From: a bacterium
Lineage (GTDB): Bacteria; Atribacterota; JS1; SB-45; 34-128
Direction of reading: 5' to 3'
Assembly (NCBI GenBank): GCA_018903015.1
Contig: JAHIPR010000027.1
Span: 1-5,724, forward strand
Length of the DNA stretch: 5,724 nucleotides
A model generated the notes under the pieces. The model ran no database searches and had not been told where the DNA came from. It saw only the letters and a program-made list of their open reading frames with translations. This document shows positions 5,615-5,724 of this stretch, piece after piece (within the stretch, counting starts at the first letter, position 1; each line of letters starts with the position of its first letter). The translations under genes were made by a program, and so were the position numbers.

Positions 5615-5724
5615 ATGTTCTTGCCCACTACCAGAGAAGAGATGAAAAAATTATCCTGGGATAGACTGGATGTAATTATTGTAACCGGGGATACTTATAT
5701 AGACAGCCCTTACATCGGAGCAGC
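5615..5724 (+). CDS. YgiQ-family radical SAM protein (UPF0313), N-terminal fragment
   Basis: Only the first 36 codons plus two bases lie in the window. The peptide [15 protein letters not shown] followed by [19 protein letters not shown] matches the start of the YgiQ/UPF0313 radical SAM family, whose members open with FLPxxREEM and VTGDAYVDHP. This segment precedes the cobalamin-binding-like N-terminal domain in that family. The radical SAM CxxxCxxC motif would be several hundred residues further on and is not seen. The ATG at 5615 is preceded by AAGGAG (5602-5607) at 7-nt spacing and coincides with the family start. Biochemical function is not established for the family. It likely sits in one transcript with the metallopeptidase gene. 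Confidence 0.88.
   Translation, partial: MFLPTTREEMKKLSWDRLDVIIVTGDTYIDSPYIGA

Noticed and set aside
1..5724. CRISPR array, tRNA or rRNA gene, transposase gene, prophage or defence system
   Set aside because: No regularly spaced repeats, cloverleaf, rRNA-like sequence or matching protein was seen; the window is housekeeping genes plus remnants.

Overview
The window is AT-rich, roughly one third G+C by eye. Nearly all genes and gene remnants lie on the + strand, with strong Shine-Dalgarno sites. It looks like a chromosomal lipid-synthesis neighbourhood from a low-GC bacterium of Clostridia-like or Atribacterota-like character. Placement is inferred from gene style only: a FabK-type flavin enoyl reductase, a long cysteine-bearing nitronate-monooxygenase-like protein, a YgjP-like peptidase and a YgiQ start. 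No marker gene settles the taxon.

Layout. Positions 1-771 hold the 3' four-fifths of fabK. Positions 861-1967 encode a second, longer FMN TIM-barrel protein of the same superfamily, with a C-terminal cysteine cluster. After a 229-bp gap with a near-consensus promoter come fabH (2197-3180) and fabF (3226-4464, TTG start). Next is a decayed second copy of the 861-1967 gene (4483-4688), then a gap with hairpins, a YgjP-type zinc metallopeptidase gene (4831-5553, start uncertain), and the first 36 codons of a YgiQ-family radical SAM gene running off the right edge.

Function. FabH starts type II fatty acid synthesis from acyl-CoA and malonyl-ACP, FabF elongates, and FabK reduces the enoyl-ACP. 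acpP, fabD, fabG, fabZ and the acc genes are absent here; some may lie upstream of fabK. The 861-1967 product probably acts on a related substrate but its reaction cannot be read from the sequence.

The main unexpected signal is a fossil duplication. The gap between fabK and the 861-1967 gene contains a short piece that matches the N-terminal part of fabF at both DNA and protein level. Downstream, intact fabF is followed by a collapsed copy of the 861-1967 gene that keeps its start and 3' end. The simplest reading is that a [fabF - NMO-like] pair once existed twice, and each copy lost the opposite member. The second unusual point is the metallopeptidase 5' end, where small hairpins and a GGGGGACAG-ending segment seem to have displaced or obscured the original start.
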